A stretch of 64,000 nucleotides of DNA from Owenweeksia sp965229445 (GTDB lineage: Bacteria > Bacteroidota > Bacteroidia > Flavobacteriales > Schleiferiaceae). Made by a program: the position numbers and the translations under genes. Shown one piece after another: positions 8,883 through 17,916 of this stretch; within the stretch, counting starts at the first letter, position 1, and every line of letters starts with the position of its first letter. The DNA lies in assembly GCA_965229445.1 (NCBI GenBank), contig OZ245876.1, positions 2,480,001 through 2,544,000 of the forward strand. Reading direction: 5' to 3'. The notes beneath the pieces are model-generated. The model did not search any database. It worked only from the letters and a program-made list of their open reading frames with translations, and was not told the DNA's origin.

Positions 8883-9554
8883 ATGGACCGCTTCACAATT
8901 TGGGCAAAACCGCTCACCCTAATGCTCTTCTTCTTTTCGGCAACCGCTGCTTTCGCCCATGGCGAGGAAGACCACGACAAGAAAGAGAACCAGGAACAAC
9001 AGGTAGAGCATGTGCAGGACGAGCACGAGAATCAATTATCGGAAACCCATGAGCACCAGGCCATGATGGATAAACCCGTGCAAGCCGCCTTTGACGACTT
9101 CCCCAACCTGCACCCGCTACTGGTGCATTTCCCCATCGTATTGTTGCTGCTGGCCGCCCTGCTGGCCATCGCAAATATTATCTTTCACCAAAAAGAGCTG
9201 GATTGGGTGATCACACTCTGCACAGGACTGGGTGCACTAGGGGCTTATGCCGCAGGCCGCTGGTTCCACCCGCACACACATGACCTCACCGACCACATGC
9301 AAGCCGTGCTCGACCAACACGACCTCTATGCCGACTGGACCATTTGGCTGAGCATTGCCGCCTTCGTTATGCAACTCATTAGCCAGTTTGTAGTAAAACA
9401 AAAAAGGTGGGTCGTTGTCGTAGTAAGCCTGGTATTGGTCGGGGCTGCCTACTCAGTGAGTCAGGCCGGACATTACGGCTCCCAATTGGTACACATTGAA
9501 GGTGTCGGGCCACAGGGGTATTATTTGAAAATAGAAGAAGGCCACAGCCATTAA
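8883..9554 (+). CDS. DUF2231-like membrane protein with His-rich N-terminus
   Basis: 223 aa. A signal or first membrane segment (about 8-25) ends in AFAHGEEDH. A charged, His- and Glu-rich stretch (about 25-70) follows, then four hydrophobic segments (about 80-98, 107-125, 150-170, 178-196). The HPLLVHFPIVLLLL segment is the hallmark of DUF2231 inner-membrane proteins, and further His residues lie near the third loop and C-terminus (GHSH). The family has been linked to haem or metal handling, but its function is not settled. It precedes a DUF302 gene and a broken multicopper oxidase, so a copper-related cluster is plausible. Confidence 0.7.
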   Translation: MDRFTIWAKPLTLMLFFFSATAAFAHGEEDHDKKENQEQQVEHVQDEHENQLSETHEHQAMMDKPVQAAFDDFPNLHPLLVHFPIVLLLLAALLAIANIIFHQKELDWVITLCTGLGALGAYAAGRWFHPHTHDLTDHMQAVLDQHDLYADWTIWLSIAAFVMQLISQFVVKQKRWVVVVVSLVLVGAAYSVSQAGHYGSQLVHIEGVGPQGYYLKIEEGHSH

Positions 9555-9597
9555 ACATTTGAAACCTATCGTTGTAAAACCACAAAAATTCATAACC

Positions 9598-9987
9598 ATG
9601 AAGTACTACATAGAAAAAACACTAAAAGGAAAAAGCTTTGATGAGGTAATCGAAACAGTTACGCAAGCATTAATAAAAGAGGGCTTCGGTATTCTTACCG
9701 AAATTGACGTGCAGGCCACGCTGAAGAAAAAGCTGGACGAGGATTTCAGGCCCTACCGGATTCTGGGGGCGTGCAACCCTCCTTTAGCCTATAAAGCCCT
9801 GCAGGCCGAAGAAAAGATCGGCACCATGCTGCCCTGCAACGTAATCGTACAGCAAAAAAAGGAGGGCGAAGTGGAGGTAGCCGCTGTGGATCCGGAGGCA
9901 TCAATGCAGGCCGTGGACAACCGGGAGCTGGCCGGCATTGCCGGTGAAATACAGCAAAGGCTACAAAAAGTAATCAATGAACTGTAG
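9598..9987 (+). CDS. DUF302 family protein
   Basis: 129 aa from the ATG at 9598; a TTG at 9559 would add 13 residues but lacks support. The sequence YIEKTLKGKSFDEVIETV, then IDVQATLKKKLDEDF and RILGACNPPLAYKAL, is characteristic of DUF302, a small alpha/beta domain. No signal peptide is seen from the chosen start, so it should be cytoplasmic. Its role is unknown; in Bacteroidota such genes often sit near metal-resistance or oxidase genes, and here a ruined multicopper oxidase lies directly downstream. Confidence 0.78.
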   Translation: MKYYIEKTLKGKSFDEVIETVTQALIKEGFGILTEIDVQATLKKKLDEDFRPYRILGACNPPLAYKALQAEEKIGTMLPCNVIVQQKKEGEVEVAAVDPEASMQAVDNRELAGIAGEIQQRLQKVINEL

Positions 9988-10029
9988 CAAAGGGGCATTC
10001 CATGCTGGTAGAAACATAAACTGAGCACA

Positions 10030-10860
10030 ATGAAAGATATATAAACTACTCCAATATAATAGGTGTAATGGCCACCATCATGCTAATGGTCGCCACCAAC
10101 CTGGCTTCCCAAACCGACACTGTGGTTTAGCGCCACACCAGTGACCAGGAAACGGTGAACAAAGCTGGAAAAGAGGTGACCGGAATGACCATTAATGGCA
10201 GCATTCCAGGATACACCCTGCGCTTTACCGAAGGCGACTACGCGGTGATTTAATAAGAGAACAAAATGAACGTGGAAACCTCGGTGCACTGGCACGGCCT
10301 GTTGCTGCCCAATTTCTTTGATAGGGTACCCCCTCTCACCACACCCCCCATTGTGCCCGGTGAAACTTTTAAGTACAAGTATACCCTCATACAGTCCGGA
10401 ACCTACTGGTACCACTCGCATACTTCGCTGCAGGAGCAAAGTGGGGTGTACGGCAGCATTGTGATTGAGCCAAAGAGGAAACATTTGAATACAATGAAGA
10501 CCTGGTGCTGGTCATTTCGGACTGGACCAATCAAAAACCCATGAACATGCTTCGCAACCTCAAGCGGGAAAATGAATGGTATGGCATTAAAAAAGGTACG
10601 GCCACCCGGCGTAGTATGGTCATTGCCTGTGGTGGGTTGGGAGCGCAACTCAACTTTAAGCGGCAGCGCGTGGAAGGTGCTGACATTGCCGATATTTACT
10701 ACCTGCCTTTTTGATGAATGGCGATCAAACATCAGCCTATCCTCAAATTTAGCCTGGAGAGAAGGTGCGGCTGCGCATTATCAATGCCTCGGCTTCTTTG
10801 CAGTACTGGCTCACCTTCGGTGGGCAAGACCCTTTGCTGGTCGCAAATTTGCTCCCTATC
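10030..10860 (+). pseudogene. Multicopper oxidase (CopA-like), heavily degraded
   Basis: Pieces of a multicopper oxidase occur in order but in changing frames with internal stops. Around 10140-10260 lies GKEVTGMTINGSIPG-like coding. At 10266-10480 there is VETSVHWHGLLLPN and GTYWYHSHTSLQEQSG, giving the HWHG and HSH copper ligands. After a frameshift near 10480 comes ISDWTNQKPMNML, and near 10754 PGEKVRLRIINAS. Stops appear already at codon 5 and in the leader. The C-terminal cupredoxin domain with its HCHxxxH site is missing. An intact version would be a periplasmic Cu(I) oxidase. It follows DUF2231-like and DUF302 genes and ends at a junction with unrelated gene fragments. Confidence 0.8.
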
Positions 10861-10916
10861 AGACTACGGTCACATCATTTGATGGATTTGACGCTGGATT
10901 AGTGGGATATTCATAA

Positions 10917-11234
10917 AGCGAGACGAATAGATTCATAATCGATAAGGTAATTTTTAGTGGCAATAATGTAGGAGTTATTTTAGACAATGTCAATAATGCA
11001 ATAATTACGCAAAATGTTTTTGATCAAGACAAGAATTTGGGTAATTCTCTATGCCTAACTGGTGGGAATTTTGCGGGATTAATAATATCAAACAGCTCAT
11101 TTTATACCATAGAGAATAATGACTTTGCATCTGGAGGTCAACCATCAAATAATGCAGAATCCTTTGGATTAGTAATAGCTAATAGTGGCCCATTTATTAA
11201 TCAAGTCTATAATAATTTATTTGATGGGATATGA
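10917..11234 (+). pseudogene. Fragment of a secreted parallel beta-helix protein
   Basis: One frame is open from just after a stop at 10914 to the stop ending at 11234. It encodes repeats such as NNAIITQNVF and YTIENNDF, the rung pattern of right-handed beta-helix (pectate-lyase-like) proteins. There is no plausible start, signal peptide or sorting domain, and unrelated fragments lie on both sides, so this is an internal piece only. The base composition is much more AT-rich than the multicopper-oxidase remnant before it, marking a junction near 10900. Confidence 0.5.
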
Positions 11235-12009
11235 TCTGGAGAAAACAGGTGATGGAGGTATTCCTATATCTGGGATCAGTACCAACTTTCCACTCGGAAC
11301 TTTCAGAAAAGGTTTCTTGCTTAAAACGGACTCTATTGGTAATGAACTATGGAGACTTACCTTAAATTATCCGAATGGGATTCTTGGTAATCAGTTGCAT
11401 ATTGAACAAAGATTAGATCGTAATATGATCTATTGTGGTGCACAAAACTTATCTTATGGATTACAGCAGCTTAGATTTGAGGTGATTACTGATACTGGCC
11501 AGATTTTAGTGGATACATTGATTGGCAAAGCTGTTGATATTTTTGGGTCAGCATCTTTGGTTAAAACGCTGGACAGCAATTTTGTAATGGCTGGATCAAC
11601 TTATCATAATCGCGCCCAGGGAATGGCCTATAAATTTGATGAGAACGGTCAATCCTTATTGCAGCGATATTACCATTACGGCGAGCTTGGAGAAACATCA
11701 GACATCTATACTGTTCGTGCTATTTCTGATACTGGGGGGATATTTGCCGGAACCTACTATGATCAAATTAATAACCCTTCTCCTACCAAGGTCATCTATC
11801 ATTGTGTTAATAAAGTAGACAAATATGGGTGTCGGACACCTAACTGTCATAACATGGATATTAGTGAAAGACCAATTAATCCAGATCTAATTGAAATATA
11901 TCCAAACCCAACCACGGGTCGAGTTAACATCAGATGCGATTTCTGCAATCCTAAGACTATTACCGCTTACTCAATGACCAGGAAGGTTTTGGTTAAACCA
12001 AATTTATAA
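11221..12009 (+). pseudogene. C-terminal fragment of a T9SS repeat protein
   Basis: An open frame ends at 12009. It opens with GYDLEKTGDGGIPISG and GFLLKTDSIGNELW, the repeat style of secreted Bacteroidota proteins with propeller-like repeats. It continues with a T9SS-like segment EIYPNPTTGRVNI but stops about 28 residues later at RKVLVKPNL, shorter than a normal sorting domain. The N-terminal half and signal peptide are absent: the frame overlaps the previous fragment at a junction near 11221. It is best read as a truncated relic rather than an expressed gene. Confidence 0.55.
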
Positions 12010-12077
12010 TCCCAGTCTTCAACGAATTAAGCCAATGACCAGCAAAGCCCAATTGATGGGGTGGATTTAGGCTTCTG

Positions 12078-12860
12078 CTAGAAGTCCTTCTTTTTGGCCT
12101 TTCTCACAATGCCCCACATCGGCAATGCAGTCCAAAGGATTAGCAGGATTGAAGCCACTGCCATTCCCTTAGCTGTTCCCATAAAACTATTAAATACTGC
12201 CCCGGTGTAACCCATCAGGGCGGAGATATCCAACTTCAGCAATATCAGAATCCTTGATAAATCTATGGGATTGATAGCGGTAAGGCTAAGTGCCAAATTA
12301 TCAAGTGGATACTCTTTAAAGATGATCAGCGACATCAGGAATATGCCATCATAAATAACCGCCATAAACAACCAAAGCAAGACTGCGAATCCGAAACCCT
12401 TTATTCTGTTATCATTTCGGAGAGCAATGTTAAACGCCAGTGCAGTAAAGATGAAAGTAAGCGCTGAACCTACCGTGAGCAAGAGTGTAAAATCCCAGAT
12501 AACATCACTTTTGGTAAGCCCATATATCATAAAAGGAATACCCAGGCCCAGTACCAAACTAATGGACAGGGACAAGGCTACACCAAGATACTGACCCAAA
12601 AATATTATCGGTCTGCTAACCGGCTGAGCCATAAGCAACTCAATGAATTCCAGTGAATTATAATAATACATGATGCCAAATATGGTGCTAATCAGGGGTA
12701 CCAGAATGATAATTACATTCATCATCGTAATCACAGCCTTAGACAGATCATTATTCAAAAAGAGCAATACAAAACCCAGGATTAAGTAGAACAGGAGATA
12801 AACATAGCTCAATCGACTGCGCATTAAATCTAAAAAGCTGTATTTGAGAATTTTAAGCAT
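12078..12860 (-). CDS. nosY: ABC transporter permease of the nos system (NosY)
   Basis: 260 aa with about six hydrophobic segments; the first lies at about residues 16-36 and the last near the C-terminus. It ends in a basic tail (RKAKKKDF). It resembles NosY-type permeases, the inner-membrane partner of NosF. NosDFY is needed for assembly of the copper-sulfide CuZ site of N2O reductase. It is the last gene of the nos operon, 7 bp after nosF. Low sequence conservation means the name rests largely on gene order. Confidence 0.82.
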   Translation of the reverse strand: MLKILKYSFLDLMRSRLSYVYLLFYLILGFVLLFLNNDLSKAVITMMNVIIILVPLISTIFGIMYYYNSLEFIELLMAQPVSRPIIFLGQYLGVALSLSISLVLGLGIPFMIYGLTKSDVIWDFTLLLTVGSALTFIFTALAFNIALRNDNRIKGFGFAVLLWLFMAVIYDGIFLMSLIIFKEYPLDNLALSLTAINPIDLSRILILLKLDISALMGYTGAVFNSFMGTAKGMAVASILLILWTALPMWGIVRKAKKKDF

Positions 12861-12867
12861 AATAAAA

Positions 12868-13563
12868 TCAGCCCGCTATTGTGGCAATTGCATTTTCAAA
12901 ATCTGTTTGCTTGGTTTTTGAGAGCAGCTCCTCAACGGTTCCCCGGAAATATATTTTCCCTTCCAGCAAGTAGACCAATTCATCCGACATCTCTTCAACA
13001 AACTGCATGATGTGCGAAGTAATTAAAATGGTTTTTCCTTTTGCTTTTTCCTTTAGGATGAGCTCCTTTAAGGTAAGTAGAGCCCGTGGATCAAGGCCAG
13101 TCGTAGGTTCATCCAGGATCATTAAATCACCATCAAACATAAAAGTGAGCAGAATATTTACCTTTTGGCGGGTACCGCCTGAGAGCGAGTTGAGTTTCTT
13201 ATTTAAGGAATCTTCCAGGCCAAACTGCTGGATAAGCTCTTTCTCATTGCCTTCCCCAGAACGAATATCTTTAAGCATATTGATCAGCTCCCTTACCTTC
13301 AGGTTTCCCGGAAAACTAGCTATTTGAGGAAGGTATTGAACCTCCCTCCTATACTCTGACTTATTTAAAACCGATTTACCTTTTAATTTGATGCTACCCT
13401 TATCGGGCAAGCTCAATCCTAGAATTGATTTTATGAGGGTTGATTTTCCTGATCCATTTGGGCCGAGGATGGTAAATATCCCTTTTGACTGGATATCCAG
13501 GTCGAGATCAACCAGAACCTGGTTTTTGCCGAATTTCTTGTGTAGTCCTTTAATTTCTATCAC
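12868..13563 (-). CDS. nosF: ABC transporter ATPase of the nos system (NosF)
   Basis: 231 aa, GTG start. Walker A is GPNGSGKST (about residues 34-42), the signature is LSGGTRQK, and Walker B is DLMILDEPTTGLDP followed by an ITSH switch. The start overlaps the end of nosD (GTGA), indicating coupled translation. It would power the NosY permease in the NosDFY complex that matures N2O reductase, probably by supplying a sulfur species for CuZ. Confidence 0.9.
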   Translation of the reverse strand: MIEIKGLHKKFGKNQVLVDLDLDIQSKGIFTILGPNGSGKSTLIKSILGLSLPDKGSIKLKGKSVLNKSEYRREVQYLPQIASFPGNLKVRELINMLKDIRSGEGNEKELIQQFGLEDSLNKKLNSLSGGTRQKVNILLTFMFDGDLMILDEPTTGLDPRALLTLKELILKEKAKGKTILITSHIMQFVEEMSDELVYLLEGKIYFRGTVEELLSKTKQTDFENAIATIAG

Positions 13564-14810
13564 GGGATCAAATACATTGATGGCGAAGGATCCACCAGAT
13601 TATCCGGCGTAAAAACCGGGGTTACTTTCTCTGAAAAGTCAATAATATCCATAAACAGGCTTCTCAGCAAAATTATAGTTTCAGGGGTACTGTTTACGAT
13701 ATAAGAAAACAACTTTACCGGTCGGTAGGGTATGTCACCCACACCATCCCTGTCCAGGTCATAACCGGTGTAATCACTCCAATAATTTCCTTTGAAATAA
13801 TTGTCGTTTAACTTGCTGTTATAAGAAACATCAAATGAATTGTGCAGAAAATTGTTGCCAACGAATGAATTGGTGTAACACGCACCCAGCACTCTAACTG
13901 CCCAACCGTTACTTTCAAATCTGTTTCCAATATAATCTATGCGGTTAGAGCCTTCTATGTTTACTCCCGTGGTATTGGCCAAAAATGTATTGCCTCTCAA
14001 TTCCGCATCATTTATTTCTTTCAAGAGCAAGCCATAGGAGGTAGGCCCCCAGTTGTTCTTAAAAGTGTTGTTGATCATTTTTATATTTCTGGAAAACATT
14101 ACCGCTACCCCGGCACCATTGTCTTCAAAAGTATTGTCTTCGTAATGATCGTGGTTCGAAAACATGAAGTGTAATCCATACCGTAGATTACCATTGCTAT
14201 AATTGTTTTTAATGCTGATAGTATCAGCAAATTCCAGGTAGATGCCATCGCGAGTTTTCTGAATGATATTCCTCTCTACCTGTACATTATGCGAATACCA
14301 TAAGTGTATGCCATTGCCCGAATTGTACTCATCCTTGGCATTTCCGATAATCTTGTTGTGATAGATCTTTCCGTAGCTCGCTTTCTGGAGGTATATGCCA
14401 AAAAATAGCTTCTCCAGCATTAAGTTTTTTACTTCAAAATAACTACACTCAACCAAGCGCACAGCGGCATAGTCTACCGTGTAACTGGTTCCCACGTTGA
14501 TAATATGAAATCCATCCACGTTGACGCTATCTGCAAAAATGCTAATGATTTCACCTTTAAGCTCACCATTAATAACCGGGAATTCAACACCTAACAAGGT
14601 CAGGGGCTTAGTAATCTGAATATCATGCTCCTTATACTCCCCTTTCATTATCATCAGCGTATCAAAGGCCTGGGCCACTTCAACGGCACCTACAATGGAA
14701 GAAAGTTCACAGCCGGCACAAACTTTAAGGCTCCGGCCATAGGTGAGCTGAACCCCAGCCAGCGAAAATATCAGGAGTACGCCAAAATACCTGAGAAACC
14801 TATTTTTCAT
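13560..14810 (-). CDS. nosD: Periplasmic NosD, beta-helix accessory protein
   Basis: 416 aa. A signal peptide (about 1-25) is followed by a CAGC pair and then a long parallel beta-helix, seen in repeats such as NNYSNGNLRYGLHFM and GNTFLANTTGVNIEGS. NosD is the periplasmic partner of NosFY and takes part in copper loading and CuZ assembly of N2O reductase. The start overlaps the stop of the upstream nosL fusion as TAATG, so the two are translationally coupled. Length matches the family. Confidence 0.9.
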   Translation of the reverse strand: MKNRFLRYFGVLLIFSLAGVQLTYGRSLKVCAGCELSSIVGAVEVAQAFDTLMIMKGEYKEHDIQITKPLTLLGVEFPVINGELKGEIISIFADSVNVDGFHIINVGTSYTVDYAAVRLVECSYFEVKNLMLEKLFFGIYLQKASYGKIYHNKIIGNAKDEYNSGNGIHLWYSHNVQVERNIIQKTRDGIYLEFADTISIKNNYSNGNLRYGLHFMFSNHDHYEDNTFEDNGAGVAVMFSRNIKMINNTFKNNWGPTSYGLLLKEINDAELRGNTFLANTTGVNIEGSNRIDYIGNRFESNGWAVRVLGACYTNSFVGNNFLHNSFDVSYNSKLNDNYFKGNYWSDYTGYDLDRDGVGDIPYRPVKLFSYIVNSTPETIILLRSLFMDIIDFSEKVTPVFTPDNLVDPSPSMYLIP

Positions 14811-15847
14811 TATTGGGTGCTAAACTCAGCCAGCAAGGTATTCCAATTATAGATTTTTCCACCATGTTCTTGTAAGGCTTTTTCTGCCGAAGCAGAATCT
14901 GGGAAGGCCGTAAGGAATGCACCCATAGGGCTGGGCAGGTTCTTGCTGATGAGATATACTGCCTCTGAGGCTGCGATCAACTCTTCAGGATTATCATGGT
15001 GATTAACCAGGAGCAGAGCCATATTACCCTGCTCAAAATCTTTGGAATCGTTGATCATGCATTCAATGGCATCATACTTAAAAACTTTACCCTTATCATT
15101 CACAATTTCTGCTGCGTGAATCCTGTCCACTACCGTCATGCGACAATAATGACACTCATCCTCACCATAACTTATGGCTTCTGGTTTAGCAGTGCAACTC
15201 AACATTAAGAGTGGAAGTAATAATATCGTCATGGCCTTTTGTGGCGTCTTAAGCTTTCTGCCTATCAGGAACGCCAGGAAGGTGAGAAATAAGCCCAGGC
15301 CGGTAGTATAACCTCCCAAAGCTGGATAAGAATAAGCGTCAAAATTTAAAAGCTTTCTATGCCCTATCAGAGGCGGCTTGTAGCTCATGGGAGTACCATC
15401 CGGATTTTGAAGTTTCAAGATAGCATGTGGATCCAGATTGGTGCCATAGTCAATTAACCATAGATTAAAATCATAAATACCCAAAATACCCAGCACTGAC
15501 ATGAGTAAAAACCAGCCCAGAAACCAATATGAGTTTGCCTTACCGGCAAAGCCCATAATACCGATGAGAACTCCAAGGATTACCATGCCCATGACTATTA
15601 CAGGAAAGTATTGAAACTCCCACATATCTTCCGGCTTTGGTAGGGTTTTCATACCGATATAATGGTTGAGGCCATCGATATTTTGGATATCAAATTCTTC
15701 CTGACCAACCAAACCATTAATGTAAATGTCAATACCCAGTGGTTCAGGATACTGAGGAGCACCGAGTTGAATGTTCCAGAGAGGAAATACAAACAGGCCC
15801 AGTAACATCAGTGAGCCCAGGATCATTAAAATGCTTGCCCTTTTCAT
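14810..15847 (-). CDS. nosL: Membrane protein fused to NosL copper chaperone
   Basis: 345 aa. Residues 1-200 carry about five hydrophobic segments with two extracytoplasmic loops. Residues 205-218 then form another hydrophobic run ending in LMLSC, which looks like a lipoprotein signal with Cys218. Residues 219-345 are a NosL domain with the copper site ECHYCRM (Cys232, Cys235, Met237) and MGAFLTAF. NosL is normally a free outer-membrane lipoprotein that delivers Cu(I) to apo-NosZ. Here it is continuous with a membrane protein, and the retained lipobox suggests fusion of two neighbouring genes or an internal processing site. It lies 78 bp after nosZ, with a strong hairpin between. Confidence 0.85.
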   Translation of the reverse strand: MKRASILMILGSLMLLGLFVFPLWNIQLGAPQYPEPLGIDIYINGLVGQEEFDIQNIDGLNHYIGMKTLPKPEDMWEFQYFPVIVMGMVILGVLIGIMGFAGKANSYWFLGWFLLMSVLGILGIYDFNLWLIDYGTNLDPHAILKLQNPDGTPMSYKPPLIGHRKLLNFDAYSYPALGGYTTGLGLFLTFLAFLIGRKLKTPQKAMTILLLPLLMLSCTAKPEAISYGEDECHYCRMTVVDRIHAAEIVNDKGKVFKYDAIECMINDSKDFEQGNMALLLVNHHDNPEELIAASEAVYLISKNLPSPMGAFLTAFPDSASAEKALQEHGGKIYNWNTLLAEFSTQ

Positions 15848-15863
15848 AGTATGTTTATTAGTA

Positions 15864-15892
15864 AGGAGAGTCGTCTAATAGACGACTCTCCT
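15864..15892. repeat. Perfect 14-bp inverted repeat between nosZ and nosL
   Basis: AGGAGAGTCGTCTA at 15864-15877 is exactly complementary to TAGACGACTCTCCT at 15879-15892, with one base between. In the nos mRNA this would form a very stable hairpin just after nosZ. No U run follows in the minus direction, so it does not look like an ordinary intrinsic terminator. It may stop 3' decay and raise the NosZ level over the downstream assembly genes, or it may be a mobile palindrome. Confidence 0.85.
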
Positions 15893-15925
15893 ACAACCAA
15901 AATTCCATTGTGGAATTTCAAAAAA

Positions 15926-17887
15926 TCAATTGCCTAGAGAATAACTAATCTCAAGATTAGATGACGCAGGAGACACGCGGACGTAGCCTTGCATTTCCTG
16001 GTGTAGAGCCGAGCAGAAGTCCGTACAATAGAAGGGCCATACACCAACTTTAGTGGGTTCCCATAGGCTCGTTTTAGTTTGACCGGGCATAACGAGAATT
16101 TCAGAAGTATTGGCGCCGATCATTGCAAACCCATGAGGAACATCAAAGTCTTGCTCATGGTTGGTAACGTGGAAATACACTTTGTCACCTACTTTAACCC
16201 CTTCGATATTGTCTGGCGTAAAGTGACTACGTATGGTTGACATATAAATATGTACTTCATTTCCATTGCGTTCTACTCTAGCTTCAGCGGGAGAATTAAT
16301 GGCGTATTCATGTTTGTTCTCTTCCAGTCGATAAATCTTCTTGGAGTTTGCGGTCAATAAATCAGCCGCACAACCGGCAGCATAGTGGGGTTCACCATGG
16401 GTAGGGAAATCCAGCAATAGCTCCATCTTATCACCAGAGATATCATAAAGTTGAGCGGTGTGCTCCATCTCTGGACCGGTTGGAAGGTAGCGGTCTTTGG
16501 TAATTTTGTTCATAGCTACCAGATACTTGCCATAAGGCTTTTGGGAGTTCCCTCCGGGGATCATTAGGTGACCCACTGAGTAATACGTTGGTTTGCGATC
16601 TACTACTTCCCAGGTACCGAGTTTCCATTTTACAACTTCAGAAGAAATAAAGAAGGTAGTATATGCATTTCCCTGATCGTCAAACTCCGTATGAAGAGGG
16701 CCAAGACCACCACTTTTAACGATTCCGGTCATGACACTCTCAAATTTTAGAATAGGAATGCCATAAGCTTCACCATCAAACTCCTCGTTTTCAATGGTCT
16801 TAATCATATTGGTGAATGAATGCACGGTAATATCAGCAGACAATTTACCAGAACCTATAATATACTCACCGGATGGATCAACATCACATCCATGAGGGGA
16901 TTTAGGAGTAGGCAAGAAATAAACCGCTCCCGGTACATCGGAAGGATTAACGACCAACACCTCATTCATCACGTTGGAAACACCGGTGTGAGTTTCTTCA
17001 TCATACACGTTGTGCGTGTATTCTGCTGGCATTTTAGTTCCGCCACCATTATTCACATACTCTTCAATCTTCTTCCAATTAACCGCTGCGATAAAGTCTT
17101 TATCGTTTTGAGAAGCGGTAACTTCCATCAAAGTGTTAGCCTCTTCTGTATTGTAGGTACTAAAGAAATGCCATCCGTGAGATTTACCACGACCAGGGTG
17201 TGAAAGGTCATAGTTAAATCCTGGCATGATGAGCTGAAATTTAATGGCCATATGACCCGTTTCCTGATCTACGGAAATAAAACTCAAGGCCCCTTTAAAA
17301 TTGCTTTTATACTCACTAATCGGCATATCCTTTTGTGGAACGGGTACCGAAAAACGTGTTCCGGCTATGACATACTCCGTATTTTCCGTAACAAAAGATG
17401 AACTGTGATTTCCTGCACTATTGGGAACCTCGATGATTTCTTCTGTCTCAAAGGTTTCCAAGCTGATTCTCGCAATTCTTGGGGTGTTATTGCCATTAAC
17501 GAAAATCCAACGACCGTCTAGTTCGCCATTGGTTTGCGAAATATCCGGGTGGTGAAGATCATCCCAGGGTACAAAACCATGTGATGTGTTTAACATGGGC
17601 TTAGTCTCCTCGGAGTATCCATAACCCGAAGTTGGGAATTGAGAGAAAACTGGAATTTCCTTAAACAGTCTTCCGCTAGGTAATCCGTATACCGTAAGGT
17701 TTCCACTATAGCCGCCGGATAAGAAGGCGTAGTACTCATCTTGCTCTCCTGGGGCTACATAAGCTCTTTCCGCCATACTTGAAGATAATGCCCCGTTGGA
17801 GGAATTGCTACCTCCTTTCGGCGCACACCCAATAAGCATCAGGAAGCTAGCCCCGATTAGCATACTTAATAGATTAAACTTTTTCAT
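15926..17887 (-). CDS. nosZ: Nitrous oxide reductase, clade II type (NosZ)
   Basis: About 653 aa from the ATG at 17887; an ATG at 17899 adds four residues. The leader is a Sec lipoprotein signal with lipobox LIGC, not a twin-arginine signal, as in clade II (atypical) NosZ. The seven-bladed propeller region holds His-rich CuZ ligands (DDLHHPDIS and others). The C-terminal cupredoxin has the CuA motif C-x3-C-x3-H-x2-M in YCTDFCSALHQEMQGY. It reduces N2O to N2 on the outer face of the inner membrane or in the periplasm. It is preceded in the operon by cytochrome c and fasciclin genes and followed by nosL-D-F-Y. No nosR is present, as usual for clade II. Confidence 0.96.
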   Translation of the reverse strand: MKKFNLLSMLIGASFLMLIGCAPKGGSNSSNGALSSSMAERAYVAPGEQDEYYAFLSGGYSGNLTVYGLPSGRLFKEIPVFSQFPTSGYGYSEETKPMLNTSHGFVPWDDLHHPDISQTNGELDGRWIFVNGNNTPRIARISLETFETEEIIEVPNSAGNHSSSFVTENTEYVIAGTRFSVPVPQKDMPISEYKSNFKGALSFISVDQETGHMAIKFQLIMPGFNYDLSHPGRGKSHGWHFFSTYNTEEANTLMEVTASQNDKDFIAAVNWKKIEEYVNNGGGTKMPAEYTHNVYDEETHTGVSNVMNEVLVVNPSDVPGAVYFLPTPKSPHGCDVDPSGEYIIGSGKLSADITVHSFTNMIKTIENEEFDGEAYGIPILKFESVMTGIVKSGGLGPLHTEFDDQGNAYTTFFISSEVVKWKLGTWEVVDRKPTYYSVGHLMIPGGNSQKPYGKYLVAMNKITKDRYLPTGPEMEHTAQLYDISGDKMELLLDFPTHGEPHYAAGCAADLLTANSKKIYRLEENKHEYAINSPAEARVERNGNEVHIYMSTIRSHFTPDNIEGVKVGDKVYFHVTNHEQDFDVPHGFAMIGANTSEILVMPGQTKTSLWEPTKVGVWPFYCTDFCSALHQEMQGYVRVSPASSNLEISYSLGN

Positions 17888-17916
17888 TTCAATTAACATT
17901 TTGATTTTTAGGATAG

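Noticed and set aside
10917..11234. A short secreted beta-helix gene starting at TTG 11037
   Set aside because: The coding pattern continues upstream of that codon and there is no signal peptide; it is a fragment.
15848..15925. Intrinsic terminator ending transcription after nosZ
   Set aside because: The hairpin lacks a following U run and nosL-D-F-Y have no evident promoter of their own.
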